Program-made: the position numbers and the translations under genes
The notes under the pieces: generated by a model
The model's input: the letters and a program-made list of their open reading frames with translations, nothing else
Told to the model about the DNA's origin: nothing
Databases searched by the model: none
Part shown: one piece after another, positions 56,726 through 64,000 of the stretch
How positions within the stretch are numbered: position 1 is the first letter of the stretch
Layout: each line of letters starts with the position of its first letter
Source of the DNA: Acidimicrobiaceae bacterium
GTDB lineage: Bacteria; Actinomycetota; Acidimicrobiia; Acidimicrobiales; RAAP-2
Direction of reading: 5' to 3'
Assembly: GCA_003132165.1 (NCBI GenBank)
Contig: PKWW01000066.1
Coordinates: 1-64,000, forward strand
Length of the DNA: 64,000 nt

Positions 56726-57045
56726 TGGCAACGCCGTCCATCGCGCAGTCCCGGTCGCTCAAGTTGGCACATTCGCTCGTGCCGGTGCTGAAGGCGATTA
56801 GCGACGAGTACCGCCTCGGCATTCTCCTGACTCTTTCAGAAGGTTCCAGAACGGTCATCGAGCTTACGGATCAACTGGGTATCGCTCAGCCGCTCGTCAG
56901 TCATCACCTCAAGGCACTTCGTGAAGTTGGCCTGATCACGGTGACCCCCGAGGGGCGTTCGAACCGCTATTCGATCTGCTGTGATGCGGTGAACGAACCA
57001 ATTCAACTCTTGTCAAGCCTTGCCAGTGCGTCGCCGAGGGATTAG
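56725..57045 (+). CDS. arsR: ArsR-family metalloregulator
   Basis: A 106-residue winged-helix repressor. SDEYRLGILLTLSEG and the recognition region TDQLGIAQPLVSHHLKALREVGLI are typical. A Cys pair (SICCDAVNE) near the C-terminus may bind As(III); the classical helix-3 CXC site is not seen. It sits 10 nt before arsM. The ATG at 56725 matches the predicted transcript start; an upstream in-frame GTG lies between -10 and start. Confidence 0.88.
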   Translation: MATPSIAQSRSLKLAHSLVPVLKAISDEYRLGILLTLSEGSRTVIELTDQLGIAQPLVSHHLKALREVGLITVTPEGRSNRYSICCDAVNEPIQLLSSLASASPRD

Positions 57046-57055
57046 AGGGGAAGTT

Positions 57056-57883
57056 ATGACGAACCATGCGGAGAACATCCGTCAAGCGGTGAAGGAGCGT
57101 TACGCCTCAGCGGCCATTGCGGTTGCGGCGTCCACATCATCGTGCTGCGGCCCAGACGTTGGCGTCGGCGAAGGATTCGGTGCTGGGCTGTATGCCATCG
57201 AGGAGACCGGCGATCTACCTCCCACGGCCGTCCTCGCCTCACTTGGCTGCGGGAATCCCACCGCACTCGCCACCTTGCTGCCCGGACAGGTCGTTCTCGA
57301 TTTGGGCTCGGGTGGGGGTATCGATGTCTTTCTTTCTGCTCGTCGCGTCGGGCCAACGGGCAAGGTCTACGGACTTGATATGACGCCGGAGATGATTGGA
57401 CTCGCGCGAAAGAATCAGGCGGAAGCCGGTGTCGAGAATGCTGAATTCCTACTTGGCATCATTGAGAACATTCCGCTACCTGATCGGTCCGTCGATGTCA
57501 TCATTTCGAACTGCGTCGTCAACCTCGCCGCTGACAAGGATGTCGTTCTACGCGAAGCGTTCCGCGTCCTCAAGCCCGGCGGACTCTTTGCGATCTCTGA
57601 CGTGGTTCTTCAACGAGCGCTCCCAGAAGACCTTCAGGGCCTGATGGCACTCTGGACGGGCTGCATCGCTGGAGCCCTTGTTGTTGACGACTACCTTGAC
57701 AAACTCGCAGTTGCCGGTTTCATCGACGCTGAGATCGTGCCCACCCTTGTGCACGACCGTGCTGCGGTGGAACGCCTGACTGCGGGAGTTGCCCTTCCGG
57801 AGGGATTCGATACGCAGCGCGCGCTCGCTGAATATGACGGCACGGTTGCGAACGCATTCGTCCGAGCCCGACGCCCAGAGTAG
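57056..57883 (+). CDS. arsM: Arsenite S-adenosylmethionine methyltransferase
   Basis: A 275-residue ArsM. The three conserved cysteines are visible in [14 protein letters not shown] and WTGCIAG. The SAM-binding motif [13 protein letters not shown] and the GLDMTPEMI acidic strand follow the class I fold. It methylates As(III) to volatile or less retained forms. It lies in an arsR-arsM operon with AGAGGGGAAG upstream of the ATG. No arsC or Acr3 is next to it; an ArsB/NhaD-type permease lies about 3.8 kb downstream. Confidence 0.92.
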   Translation: MTNHAENIRQAVKERYASAAIAVAASTSSCCGPDVGVGEGFGAGLYAIEETGDLPPTAVLASLGCGNPTALATLLPGQVVLDLGSGGGIDVFLSARRVGPTGKVYGLDMTPEMIGLARKNQAEAGVENAEFLLGIIENIPLPDRSVDVIISNCVVNLAADKDVVLREAFRVLKPGGLFAISDVVLQRALPEDLQGLMALWTGCIAGALVVDDYLDKLAVAGFIDAEIVPTLVHDRAAVERLTAGVALPEGFDTQRALAEYDGTVANAFVRARRPE

Positions 57884-57987
57884 GACGCAGCATCGCTCAC
57901 GGCGACGCCACGCCTACCAAAGATCTGTAGACAAACGTTTATCGGCTAGGTCTTTAGCGGTTCGAGTTTCGCGACCGTTGTGAGGTT

Positions 57988-58185
57988 GTGAAGGTGCGGG
58001 AGATTATCCAGGAGATTGAAGCCGACGGTTGGTTCCTCAGTCGGCGGCGAGGTAGTCATCGTCAGTTTCATCATCGGACCAAAGTTGGTTGCGTGACGGT
58101 GCCCGGCGCCTTGGGCGATGACATAGCAAAGGGCACCCTCGCTAGCATCGTGAGACAAGCAGGTTTGAGCAGGAGGCGACGATGA
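57988..58185 (+). CDS. hicA: HicA-family toxin (mRNA interferase)
   Basis: A 65-residue dsRBD-like HicA. VREIIQEIEADGWFLSRRRGSHRQFHH carries the catalytic His in GSHRQF (22-27), and TVPGALGDDIAKGTLASIVRQAGL is the typical C-terminal half. The toxin cleaves mRNA when free. Begins with GTG. It overlaps hicB by 4 bases (ATGA). The 104 bp upstream contain an AAACGTTT palindrome near 57935, a possible operator. Confidence 0.9.
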   Translation: MKVREIIQEIEADGWFLSRRRGSHRQFHHRTKVGCVTVPGALGDDIAKGTLASIVRQAGLSRRRR

Positions 58186-58397
58186 CCGAGTACACAATCG
58201 TGATCGAAGACGCTGGCTCGAATTTCTCCGCCTACGTTCTGGGATTGGATGGTTGCATTTCGACCGGAAAGACGGTAGAGGAGGTTACCGAAAACATGCG
58301 AGAAGCTCTCGAGTTTCATCTCGAAGGTATGCGTCTTCATGGTGATAAGTTGCCGGAGCAGATGCCTATCGTGAAGACTGTTCAGGTTGCTTCTTAG
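58182..58397 (+). CDS. hicB: HicB-family antitoxin, short form
   Basis: A 71-residue HicB with the partial RNase H fold: YTIVIEDAGSNFSAYVLGLDGCISTGKTVEEV read in two parts, then ENMREALEFHLEGM. The C-terminal DNA-binding domain of longer HicB proteins is absent, so autoregulation would need another factor or region. It neutralises the HicA encoded just upstream. The following 190 bp up to the next gene show no convincing feature. Confidence 0.88.
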   Translation: MTEYTIVIEDAGSNFSAYVLGLDGCISTGKTVEEVTENMREALEFHLEGMRLHGDKLPEQMPIVKTVQVAS

Positions 58398-58589
58398 CGG
58401 AGCTCACTTCTGCGAAGAGCAAGTGGACCAACGTGTACCGACTCTTCTCGGAGAGTTGCGACGAGAGGCCTACGGCATCGAGCCCGCGGGCAAGAAGGCG
58501 ATTCGTGCGTGCGCTCGCCATTGGTGAACGCAGGTTTCGAAAGTGATCCACGACTCTTTCGTGCTCCAAGGGATGGGTAGTCTGAGCCC

Positions 58590-59021
58590 GTGAGACGAAT
58601 GGTGGTCGCCGGGATCGTTACCGTTGCCTACGCCTGGGGGGCCACGGGAGTATCGCCCTTCACCACCGCGTCGTACGTCCTCAGCGCTGTACCCTGGGCG
58701 ATTGCGATCGCGGCGTACGCGAGCGCGGGCTACTTCACTCTGCGTCGCGGGGATTTCGTCGCGTACTTTCGCTATCGAGCTCTCGGCGTGACCCGGCGCA
58801 GCACTACGGCGTGGCTCGTGGTCGTGGTGGCGGTCGTGTCCCTTGAGTCCGTCGGCTTGGCCCTCGGCGGGCGTTCGGATCGCGTCCCCACTCTGAGTAC
58901 CGCCGTCGACCACCTGCTCGTCACGCACGTCGGGCGCTGTGCGCTCTTCTGCGCGTGGGTCGCCGTCGGGGCGTGGCCGCTCATCCGCCTGCGCCGCTGG
59001 CGGAGCAACGGAATGGTCTGA
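58590..59021 (+). CDS. Small multi-pass membrane protein, unknown function
   Basis: A 143-residue protein I do not recognise. About four hydrophobic segments are visible (5-20, 31-47, 75-93, 113-129), with Arg-rich loops between them (TLRRGDFVAYFRYRALGVTRR), so the positive-inside rule gives cytoplasmic loops there. A GTG start follows GTCTGAGCCC without a clear Shine-Dalgarno. The next gene starts 1 nt after its stop, and both are likely co-expressed. Confidence 0.65.
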   Translation: MRRMVVAGIVTVAYAWGATGVSPFTTASYVLSAVPWAIAIAAYASAGYFTLRRGDFVAYFRYRALGVTRRSTTAWLVVVVAVVSLESVGLALGGRSDRVPTLSTAVDHLLVTHVGRCALFCAWVAVGAWPLIRLRRWRSNGMV

Positions 59022-59022
59022 C

Positions 59023-59229
59023 GTGAACGGAACCTTGGTGTGGCTCGCTCTTCTCGGCTTGAGCTTTCTGGTCGAGCTGCGAGCGTGCCTCGGTGCGGGG
59101 CGCACGCCCACGCTCGGGCGCGTGGGCGCCGCGATAGCCACGTCACTTGGCGGTCGAATCCTGCTGCTACTGCTGTGGATGTTCGTCGGGCTACACCTGT
59201 TCTCGCGCTACACGCTCCCGGGACACTAG
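59023..59229 (+). CDS. Small two-helix membrane protein, unknown function
   Basis: A 68-residue protein with two hydrophobic segments (about 3-16 and 42-58) around an Arg-containing loop and a C-terminal HLFSRYTLPGH. It starts at a GTG one base after the previous stop, which suggests the two small membrane proteins act together. I do not recognise a family with confidence; actinobacteria have several DUFs of this size. Confidence 0.55.
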   Translation: MNGTLVWLALLGLSFLVELRACLGAGRTPTLGRVGAAIATSLGGRILLLLLWMFVGLHLFSRYTLPGH

Positions 59230-59378
59230 TTCGCTCGCCGGCGCGCTGTGGCTGCGCCACGACTGGTAGAGGGGGAGTCGGTGCCCTTTCCCTGGGCAAT
59301 CGCCCGGCTCCAAGTTAGGGGATGAACCTTGAGAACTGCTTGCGGCGCAGGGGCTCGAGACCCCGGTACGCTAACGAG

Positions 59379-59705
59379 GTGATCATATGCGTGCCAATAA
59401 CGAGTGATGGTCAGGTCGACCACCGTTGGGGTCGGGCCGATTGGATTGCAATTGCCAACGTAATCGATGGCGAAATCGAGAATTGGCAAGAGGTTGAGGT
59501 CTCGTGGAGCGTCATGCACGATGAAGGGACTCCGGCTCAACATCATGCTCGAGTGGCCAGGTTTCTGCGAGAAAACCACGTTGATGCAGTGATCGCCCAT
59601 CACGTCGGCGAAGGGATGGTTCGGATGTTGACAACGATGGGGTTGCCTCTCTATTTGGAAGCCACCGGGGATGCTCGGGTCGCAGTACTCGCAGCGATTG
59701 ACTAA
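59379..59705 (+). CDS. NifX/NafY-type (dinitrogenase Fe-Mo cofactor binding) fold protein
   Basis: A 108-residue protein resembling PF02579: VIICVPITSDGQVDHRWGRADWIAIANV at the start (read in two parts), then HHARVARFLRENHVDAVIAHHVGEGMVRML and GLPLYLEATGDARVAV. Small proteins of this fold bind metal clusters, and stand-alone copies occur in organisms with no nitrogenase. No nif gene is near. The GTG start follows ACGAG; the longer frame adds unrelated Arg-rich sequence. Confidence 0.75.
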   Translation: MIICVPITSDGQVDHRWGRADWIAIANVIDGEIENWQEVEVSWSVMHDEGTPAQHHARVARFLRENHVDAVIAHHVGEGMVRMLTTMGLPLYLEATGDARVAVLAAID

Positions 59706-60055
59706 TCGGACCTGGCGGAACCGCTGTATCCGGTAGCCGCATGAAACCGGTGTGATCGCATCCGTAGTTAGTCGGTGCCGGCATTCAAATCGTCTGACTT
59801 GACCTTCGGCCATCGTTTACGGAGCGACGACTTCAACCCATCGCGGTGGCGTCAGATGATGATTGAGCGAATCTACTCTTGGAGTTCCCAGATGGGACCT
59901 CAATCAAGAACCTTTGGGCGGTTACGTCCGAGCTGAACCCGGATTAGTTCGTCAGCAGGATTATGCCGTTTCTCGCGCTCGCTTGACTGCTCGCGTGGAA
60001 GGCGAGACCAGCGAGACAAAGTTCGAGTCGCTCCCCGGTCGGTAGGCTCCACGTC
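59706..60055. other. 350-bp stretch with no supported gene
   Basis: The stretch between the NifX-like gene and the alpha/beta hydrolase holds only short frames; the longest (60 codons from 59863) has no recognisable motif or ribosome-binding site. I see no tRNA, strong hairpin or repeat. It probably carries the promoter of the hydrolase gene, whose -10/-35 I cannot place. Confidence 0.6.
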
Positions 60056-60832
60056 ATGCCCACCACCAGTGTCCGAGACATTTCAATCTCCTGGTCTGAG
60101 ACGGGGGAAGGGCCAACAGTCGTCTATGCGCACGGGCTTACGTCAAGCCGCGCGAATGATCAAGGCACGGTCGATTGGAGTCCTGTCGCGGGCTCTGGTC
60201 ATCGTCTCATTGCCTACGACGCCCGCGGTCATGGTCTCTCGACGGGCTCGGCGAATCCGGATGACTACGAATGGCCCGAGATGGCGAACGACCTGATCGC
60301 TCTCCTTCGCGAGATAGCACCGGGCGAGAAAGTCACGGGCATTGGTCTCTCCATGGGGACAGCGACCATGATTCACGCGGTGACTGCAGCCCCCGAACTC
60401 TTCGATCGGCTCATTCTCACGGCGGTTCCAACGGCGTGGGAGACGAGGAGCGGTCAATCGAAGATCTACAACATGCTGGCCGATTTGATAGAGAAGGAAG
60501 GGATTGAGGCGTTCATGGAATTGATGGCGTCAAACCCCGCACCTCAAGTGTTCGCTGACCTCGATCAATCGGCAAAAAGACCAGATATCGAAGACGCCAA
60601 CCTTCCAGCGGTACTACGGGGTGCTGGAAGATCAGACCTTCCCGATGAGACGTTGGTCGCGTCGATTGCAGTGCCAGTGTTCATTCTCGCATGGGCCGGC
60701 GACCCCGGGCACCCGGTGTCGAGTGCGCAGCGGCTCCACGAACTCATCGATGGCTCCCAACTCGTCATCGCGAACACCCCCGCTGAGTTTCGAGCGTGGG
60801 GAGAATTGGCCGCCGATTTCATTAGGGGCTGA
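60056..60832 (+). CDS. Alpha/beta hydrolase-fold protein
   Basis: A 258-residue alpha/beta hydrolase. The oxyanion region is VVYAHGLTSSRAND, the DARGHGLST segment follows, the nucleophile elbow is GIGLSMGTA (Ser in GLSMG), and the acid candidate is in LAWAGDPGHPV. The usual C-terminal catalytic His is not evident: the end reads NTPAEFRAWGELAADFI with no His. The nearest His is in GDPGHP. Activity and substrate are uncertain. Confidence 0.8.
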   Translation: MPTTSVRDISISWSETGEGPTVVYAHGLTSSRANDQGTVDWSPVAGSGHRLIAYDARGHGLSTGSANPDDYEWPEMANDLIALLREIAPGEKVTGIGLSMGTATMIHAVTAAPELFDRLILTAVPTAWETRSGQSKIYNMLADLIEKEGIEAFMELMASNPAPQVFADLDQSAKRPDIEDANLPAVLRGAGRSDLPDETLVASIAVPVFILAWAGDPGHPVSSAQRLHELIDGSQLVIANTPAEFRAWGELAADFIRG

Positions 60833-60908
60833 CGCCCATCATGATCCGAGCGATCAGCGCGAACTGGTATTCGGTTGAGTGGCCGAGCGGCGGTGCCAGA
60901 CTATTTCA

Positions 60909-61475
60909 GTGGCGCGACTCCCTGACGTACTCAGCAACGACGAACTTGAGCTCCGATCCATTTCACTGACGGATTTCGACGCTGCGTTTGGGGCCGTAAA
61001 GGAGAGCCTGCCCGAAGTCCGCAGATGGCTGTGGTGGGCACAAGTACCGCTCGATGAAGGTTCGTACGGGGAATTCATTCGTCACCAGTCACAGAATTTC
61101 GCAGATGACACCGAGTGGCGCTACTTCATCTTCGATCGTTCGTCCGGTCACCTTGTCGGCGGCTGCAGCGTTGAATTGATTACTTCGAGTGAGAGCACGC
61201 GGACCAATCTTGGCTATTGGGTTCGCACAACGTGCACAGGTAGAGGGATTGCCACCCAGACGGCCAAAATCCTGACGGAGTGCGCATTCGAATATCTGCC
61301 CGAGATCACACTGGTTGAGATAGGCATGGACGTCGCGAATGTCGCCAGTGCTCGTGTTCCCGAGAAGCTCGGTTTCTCGTTGGTGGGTGAGTTCGACAAG
61401 TCGCTGCGTGCGCCGGGTCACACCGGACGCGGATTGAATTGGGTGATGAGGCGCGTTGACTGGGAGCGTGGCTGA
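60909..61475 (+). CDS. GNAT-family N-acetyltransferase (RimJ/RimL-like)
   Basis: A 188-residue acetyltransferase. ELRSISLTDFDAAFGAVKES begins the fold, motif A is NLGYWVRTTCTGRGIATQTAKIL (read in two parts) and motif B is NVASARVPEKLGFSLVGEF. This resembles ribosomal-protein or small-molecule N-acetyltransferases; the substrate is unknown. The start is uncertain: GTG at 60909 or at 60879, neither with a good Shine-Dalgarno. Confidence 0.8.
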   Translation: MARLPDVLSNDELELRSISLTDFDAAFGAVKESLPEVRRWLWWAQVPLDEGSYGEFIRHQSQNFADDTEWRYFIFDRSSGHLVGGCSVELITSSESTRTNLGYWVRTTCTGRGIATQTAKILTECAFEYLPEITLVEIGMDVANVASARVPEKLGFSLVGEFDKSLRAPGHTGRGLNWVMRRVDWERG

Positions 61476-61651
61476 TACGCGTCTGCAACCGCCCTCGCGT
61501 CGTATGACCAAGTTGACCTAGACGTGAACGATCGATTCTTCCTGCGCGATAGGCGGCCACCAGGATGCGCGAAGTACGTCGGAACTTCGGGCAGTGATGA
61601 TTGCTGGTGGAGTCGTGGACCATCCGGTGCTGAGAGGCTTAGGGTACGCAG

Positions 61652-62695
61652 GTGACTCAACTTGCCCAGTCGCTCTCGCACTCGTGGGAGCCGTTCATTC
61701 TCATCATTGGTTTGCTCATGATCGGACACAGCGCGGCTCGAGAAGGTCTCTTCGAGTTCATCGGCGGCGTCGTTGCGAGAACGCCCGGCAGCGATCTGTC
61801 GCTTTTCGTGGTTACGATGATCTTCGTCGCGATCGTTACGGCGCTCTTGAATCTCGATACGTCGGTCGTGTTCATGACGCCAGTCGCGCTGCACGCGGCG
61901 CGGACCCGCAACGCCGACGAGACACCGTTCCTCTACGGGACGATTCTCATGTCGAACTCCGCGTCATTACTGTTGCTTGGATCGAATCTGACGAACTTGT
62001 TGGTGTTCGCCAGTCGACCGGTGCGCGGCTCGGAGTTCGCCTCGCACATGCTGCTCGCGTGGCTGTCGTCGGTCATCATCACTATTGGGGTGGTGGCCGC
62101 GTGGCGCTTTCGAGAACTCCGTCGGCGATCGGAGCGGGCCGCGTCGCCACCCTCGCGCGTGAAGGTCGGCCCCGGCCTGCTCGGCGTCGTGCTCGCAGTC
62201 GTCGCGATGCTCGCGCTCAGCCAACCCGCTCTCCCGGTGCTGGCGATCGGTCTCGTGCTCGAACTGCTCGAGATGATGGTGACTCGTCGCGCGGGTCTCG
62301 CGGAGTTGATGCGCGTGGTGAGCCCAATCGTCGTAGGTCCCCTCTTTGTTATCGCTGTCCTCGTCGGATGGCTCGGCCGGTCCTGGCACGCGATAGGCAA
62401 TCTCGTCGCCCACACCAATTCACTGCTCACCGCCCTCGTCGCGGGCGCGGCATCACTTCTCATCAACAATCTCCCCGCGGCGTCCCTGTTCGCGGGCCAG
62501 CGCATCGCCCATCCGTACGCGCTGCTGCTCGGGCTCAACCTGGGTCCGAACGCCTTCGTGACCGGCGCGATGTCGACCATGCTCTGGTTCCGATTGGTCC
62601 GCCGTGACGGTGCCAGCCCGTCGGTTCGCCGGTTCGTGCTCATCGGGATTCCGGTGACCGTGCTCACCATGGCCGCGGCCGTCGCCCTCGTCTGA
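61652..62695 (+). CDS. ArsB/NhaD-superfamily permease (ion transporter)
   Basis: A 347-residue membrane protein with about 9-10 helices. The pair of conserved half-repeats of the ArsB/NhaD/DASS fold is visible: LNLDTSVVFMTPVAL with SNSASLLLLGSNLTNLL, and later AGAASLLINNLPAASLF with LGLNLGPNAFVTG. These suit an arsenite, Na+/H+ or anion transporter. It is shorter than ArsB (about 430). arsR-arsM lies upstream, but unrelated genes intervene. Begins with GTG. Confidence 0.82.
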   Translation: MTQLAQSLSHSWEPFILIIGLLMIGHSAAREGLFEFIGGVVARTPGSDLSLFVVTMIFVAIVTALLNLDTSVVFMTPVALHAARTRNADETPFLYGTILMSNSASLLLLGSNLTNLLVFASRPVRGSEFASHMLLAWLSSVIITIGVVAAWRFRELRRRSERAASPPSRVKVGPGLLGVVLAVVAMLALSQPALPVLAIGLVLELLEMMVTRRAGLAELMRVVSPIVVGPLFVIAVLVGWLGRSWHAIGNLVAHTNSLLTALVAGAASLLINNLPAASLFAGQRIAHPYALLLGLNLGPNAFVTGAMSTMLWFRLVRRDGASPSVRRFVLIGIPVTVLTMAAAVALV

Positions 62696-62841
62696 GTCAT
62701 CTGGGAACGGCGTCGCTCGCGGCGAGTCTCCATTCCAACGGGGGATCGGCCTTCGGGCCCGGTCTCAGGGTCATTTAGAGTTGGAATGAGGAGCCAGGAA
62801 CTGCCCTTGACAGTTGCCACCACGAGTAGAAACGAATAGTT

Positions 62842-64000
62842 ATGCCCTTCTTCGATATGGATGTGGCCGACAGCCCGCTTGAACTGATTGGCAACACGCC
62901 AATGGTGCGACTCGGCAAGATCGGCAACGGTCTCACCTGCGATCTGATCGCGAAACTGGAGACGACCAACCCCGGCGGGAGTTCGAAGGACCGACCCGCA
63001 CTCACGATGGTCGAAGCGGCCGAGCGCGAAGGCCTGCTGAGTCCCGGCTCGACGATCATCGAGCCGACGAGCGGGAATACTGGCGTGGGACTTGCCATCG
63101 TCGCCGCCCAGCGCGGGTACAAGTGCATCTTCGTGATGAGCGACAAGATGGCGCCCGAGAAGATCGACGTACTTCGCGCCTACGGGGCCGAGGTCGTCGT
63201 GTGCCCGACGGCCGTGCCTCCCGAGCACCCCGACTCCTACTACTCAACGGCCGAGCGCCTGACCCGCGAGACGCCCAACTCGTTCCGCCCCGACCAGTAC
63301 TCGAACCCGAACAACCCTCGCGCGCACTACGAGTCCACGGGCCCCGAGATATGGAAGCAGACCAAGGGTCGCGTCACGCACTTTGTCGCCGGCGCGGGAA
63401 CCGGTGGCACCATCACCGGTGTCGGACGATACCTGAAGGAACAGAATCCGAACATCAAGATCATCGCCGCGGACCCCGAGGGTTCGGTCTATTCGGGCGG
63501 CGCTGGCCGGCCGTACCTGACCGAAGGTGTCGGCGAGGACTTCTGGCCCGGGAACTACGACCCGTCGATCGTCGATGAGGTGGTGGCCGTGAGTGACGCC
63601 GACGCATTCGCCATGGCCCGCGCAGTGACGCGTCGCGAAGGGATACTCATCGGTGGTTCGGGCGGTACTGCGGTCGCAGCGGCGCTGCGGGTGGCGGCGA
63701 TGTTGCCCGAGGACGCGGTCGTGGTCGTGCTGATCCCCGACTCGGGGCGCGGTTATCTCTCGAAGATCTTCAACGACACGTGGATGACGGACTACGGCTT
63801 CCTGCGCCCTCACAACGTGATGGACGCGGGCGACGTGCTCGCGAGCAAGGTGAAGCGCCAGTCCGATGGGCTCGCCGACCTCGTGCTCGTCACCGAGGAC
63901 GTCCTCGTGCGCGACGCGATCTCGGTCATGCGTGAGAACGACGTCTCGCAACTACTGGTCACGGTGACCGACGAGTTGCCGCTCGCTGCGAAGGAGGTGT
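62842..64000 (+). CDS. cbs: Cystathionine beta-synthase, cut by the window end
   Basis: 386 residues are visible. The PLP lysine is Lys49 in NPGGSSKDRPA, the phosphate/substrate loop is TSGNTG (76-81), and AGTGGTITG binds the PLP phosphate. After about residue 330 a CBS domain begins (VLVTEDVLVRDAISVMREN), so this is the two-part cystathionine beta-synthase of actinobacteria rather than a plain cysteine synthase. It condenses serine and homocysteine. The gene runs past position 64000. Confidence 0.9.
   Translation, partial: MPFFDMDVADSPLELIGNTPMVRLGKIGNGLTCDLIAKLETTNPGGSSKDRPALTMVEAAEREGLLSPGSTIIEPTSGNTGVGLAIVAAQRGYKCIFVMSDKMAPEKIDVLRAYGAEVVVCPTAVPPEHPDSYYSTAERLTRETPNSFRPDQYSNPNNPRAHYESTGPEIWKQTKGRVTHFVAGAGTGGTITGVGRYLKEQNPNIKIIAADPEGSVYSGGAGRPYLTEGVGEDFWPGNYDPSIVDEVVAVSDADAFAMARAVTRREGILIGGSGGTAVAAALRVAAMLPEDAVVVVLIPDSGRGYLSKIFNDTWMTDYGFLRPHNVMDAGDVLASKVKRQSDGLADLVLVTEDVLVRDAISVMRENDVSQLLVTVTDELPLAAKEV

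Noticed and set aside
58366..58569. A 67-codon minus-strand frame overlapping the end of hicB
   Set aside because: No ribosome-binding site or motif; it overlaps a convincing gene on the other strand.
59863..60045. A 60-codon frame in the gap before the alpha/beta hydrolase
   Set aside because: No recognisable motif, no ribosome-binding site and no neighbour overlap.
57883..62841. A mobile genomic island around hicAB and the accessory genes
   Set aside because: No integrase, insertion sequence, tRNA boundary or direct repeat was seen; only mixed gene content hints at variability.

Overview
This 64 kb window is ordinary chromosomal DNA of a high-GC actinobacterium. Markers include a WhiB-family Fe-S regulator, CarD, a GlnR-like OmpR-family regulator, a Lys/Ala-tailed topoisomerase I, GpgS, a deazaflavin (F420)-type oxidoreductase, a CysO-like sulfur carrier, HrcA/CIRCE-type control of groEL, and a tilS-hpt-fol-pan-coaX-lysS-clpC gene order that follows the mycobacterial one with several genes missing. 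The combination (actinobacterial, but with no Lsr2, PanD or FtsH at the expected places) would suit a deep-branching class such as Acidimicrobiia; that placement is inference. No prophage, insertion sequence or CRISPR array is visible.

Layout. 1-3.3 kb: tRNA-Glu and tRNA-Pro, a receiver protein/CorC pair, WhiB, and a VKOR/DUF929 thiol-redox pair. 3.4-6.1 kb: Nudix, Mrp/ApbC, an A-type Fe-S carrier and RidA. 6.1-9.3 kb: nitrogen locus (type II glutamine synthetase with a histone-H1-like tail, a terminator, a type I enzyme, then a GlnR-like regulator). 9.4-13.5 kb: NAD synthetase, a primary-like sigma factor and a HAD phosphatase. 13.6-17.3 kb: two TrkA-type proteins divergent from an APC permease carrying a C-terminal OB-fold. 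17.5-22 kb: topA-tmk-holB. 22-24 kb: an AftB-like membrane arabinosyltransferase. 24.1-28 kb: tRNA-Thr, then on the minus strand zur-pgeF-murL-murD, which suggests the MurD2/MurL route to D-Glu in peptidoglycan. 28-30.6 kb: znuACB, divergent from zur, with a candidate Zur operator inside a leaderless promoter.

30.5-46.8 kb: tilS, hpt, folE, folP, a phosphatase-like protein with the catalytic Cys replaced by Ser, folB, folK, a DUF2520 protein, panC, coaX, lysS, polyprenyl synthetase, clpC, nitroreductase, radA, carD, ispD, ispF, rlmB. Most of these genes overlap or abut. 47-50 kb: a large repeat surface protein with an OmpA-like end, MscL with a zinc ribbon, tRNA-Thr and a LytR_C protein. 50-54 kb: gpgS, thrC-cysO, and groEL under a CIRCE element. 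54-64 kb: HemQ, Nudix, two GNATs, an F420-type oxidoreductase, arsR-arsM, hicAB, small membrane proteins, a NifX-like protein, an alpha/beta hydrolase, an ArsB/NhaD-type permease, and a cystathionine beta-synthase cut off by the window end.

The most striking observations are the H1-like tail on the type II glutamine synthetase, the zur-pgeF-murL-murD cluster, the permease-OB-fold fusion beside the TrkA pair, the Cys-to-Ser pseudophosphatase in the folate operon, and two metal-responsive promoters that appear leaderless with the operator between -35 and -10. All functional calls come from reading motifs and remembered family features; no database search was run.
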